Positions 62,972 through 64,000 of a DNA stretch of 64,000 nucleotides are shown piece after piece; the first letter of the stretch is position 1; each line of letters starts with the position of its first letter. The stretch covers positions 917,780 through 981,779 of the forward strand of contig SCFE01000036.1 in assembly GCA_004352715.1 (NCBI GenBank), in the 5' to 3' direction. The position numbers and the translations under genes are program-made. The notes under the pieces are model-generated. The model was not told the DNA's origin, made no database searches, and saw only the letters and a list, made by a program, of their open reading frames with translations. The DNA is from Hofstenia miamia (Eukaryota > Xenacoelomorpha > Acoela).

Positions 62972-63430
62972 GTTTTTGCCAGTTTATTTTTTAGGATCTA
63001 TCAATAAATCGTGAAGGAGTTTTTCATTAATAGAAATCTCAATATAAGAAGACCACAAGCAATTGTCAAAGTGATATTCCGGAGTTTACAGCACATTCAT
63101 GTTCATAGTTTTCATATAATATTGTATCAAAGTGTAGATCCTCTGAAAATGAAGTAATGCAAGCCTACCTAGTATAGTACACTCCAAATAATAAACTAAT
63201 CGGCTCATTCACCAGAAGGGAATGCATAGTGAACTCTTCACATAGAAGTCTAATATTAGACATAGAAGAAGAAGAAGAAAAATCTATATTCAGAAATTGT
63301 TTTAACAATAAATAGAAATACTGATAACAAATTCTGAAAGCGTCAAGAAAGTAATACAAAACTAAACAAAAAAAAAGAAAACAACGAATATTTACAAATA
63401 AAAAGTGGTTAACTTGGGCTATGGCGATTG

Positions 63431-64000
63431 CTAGTTTCTATTAATAGAGTAATCAGGATTATAAAATTTATAACCTCGCCATTTCAGTTTTTTTATATTA
63501 TAAGTGCAAAAATATTTTTTAATATTCATTTTAAAGTTTTTTAATTTACTTATTTGTTTAATATATTTTGGTAATTCATTCCACATATTTATAGCCGTGT
63601 TTAGAAATGAATTTTTCATTATTCGTTTCTTATACCTAATAGGTTGAATTATGTGTGTTCTTTTATTTTGTTTATTGACTAATTTTGCAGCAAGAAAGTC
63701 ATTTTTGTAGTATGGGAAAGTATTGTTAACTATTTTGAAGAACGTCGTTAAGACATTTATATGGATGTAACATTGCGGATGTAAAAATAATTTTGAAATT
63801 TTTCTATATTCATTATTCTTATTAAAGCTATGATTATTTACTGCTACTTTAATAGCCCAATTTAGTTGCACTTGGAATTTCCTGAGAAATTGTTGGTTTA
63901 TATCTGTGTAGAGTACATTGGCATAGTTAAAATGACTTAATATTAGAGTATATATTAATTGGATTTTTGCTTTAGTTGAAAGTTTTTGAGAAATTACGTA
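63431..64000 (-). pseudogene. LINE ORF2, C-terminal part, continuing past the window end
   Basis: Read from 64000 down, an unbroken frame gives KAKIQLIYTLILSHFNYANV (the end of the RT thumb, L..SHFNY...V), QVQLNWAIKVAVNNHSF, then SFLNTAINMWNELPKYIKQI and NFKMNIKKYF, the WN.LP..I+....FK..+K..L ending of CR1/Jockey-type LINEs, with a stop after about 175 codons. This is the best preserved mobile-element coding region here: no stop or frameshift in the part seen, so the insertion may be recent. Confidence 0.85.

Larger units (their letters stand above)
58256..63430. other. intron stretch without recognised features
   Basis: Presumably intron of RNF123. A 67-residue + frame at 59708-59911 has a hydrophobic run (VVCCLSALLLLRLVMLL) but no support as an exon. 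The 48-base repeat at 62786/62924 lies here. A GAA run is at 63266-63280. Confidence 0.5.

Noticed and set aside
1-64000. CRISPR arrays, bacterial operons, riboswitches, rRNA and tRNA genes.
   Set aside because: None seen; the sequence is plainly animal-type nuclear DNA with introns and transposons. tRNAs were looked for only by eye, so a weak one could be missed.

Overview
This is eukaryotic, invertebrate-like nuclear DNA: very AT-rich, with intron-split coding sequence, long introns, many dead transposons of animal type (hAT, piggyBac, Tc1/mariner, LINE, Ty3/gypsy), TA microsatellites and assembly gaps (1327-2022, 4155-4169, 31183-32182 which is exactly 1000 N, 40180-40239, and single Ns at 4242, 6436 and 62834). 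I cannot name the species. The mariner-type element with a DUF4817-like N-terminus and the CGGBP1-like hAT are, as I recall, common in arthropods and other invertebrates, but that is only a hint.

The one real gene I recognise is an orthologue of RNF123 (KPC1), a RING-type E3 ubiquitin ligase with a SPRY domain. It runs on the + strand from about 10.1 kb to beyond 58.3 kb. I place 18 exons by splice sites, reading phase and similarity to the vertebrate protein as I remember it. All but one neighbouring pair join in a consistent phase; the exception (32680 to 37915) shows that at least one exon is unrecognised there. About 30 expected residues are also missing between 28275 and 29044. The 5' end is uncertain, and the C-terminal part with the RING finger lies beyond the window. 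Introns range from 41 and 44 bases to more than 6.5 kb.

Layout. 1-1000: Ty3/gypsy pol relic, abutted by the first of three copies of an LTR-like repeat (994-3170). 3600-4800: a 553-base duplication around a gap, probably an assembly artefact. 4650-6356: CGGBP1-like hAT relic. 6449-8163: second hAT, internally deleted, with terminal inverted repeats, inside a TA microsatellite. 8.2-10.1 kb: no gene seen. 10.1-58.3 kb: RNF123, whose introns hold a frameshifted piggyBac (14914-16604), a pogo/Tigger-like MITE (17812-18220), LINE fragments, a family of hAT-type elements with CAGGCGC ends (24809-26021, 27525-27856, 48142-48492), further hAT-like elements with 8-base target duplications (33876-34567, 52085-52449, 55228-55689), a BED-finger hAT relic (35.65-37.34 kb), a second piggyBac into which a mariner-like element has jumped (39.0-41.6 kb), an unidentified coding-like relic on the minus strand (43176-43634), and a Tc1-like relic (56.0-56.7 kb). 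58.3-63.4 kb: nothing recognised. 63431-64000: the 3' part of a LINE on the minus strand, running off the end.

I found no new multi-gene system. The most interesting items are the microintrons in RNF123, the nested transposons, the set of hAT-type elements with readable target-site duplications, and the unassigned coding-like relic at 43.2-43.6 kb.
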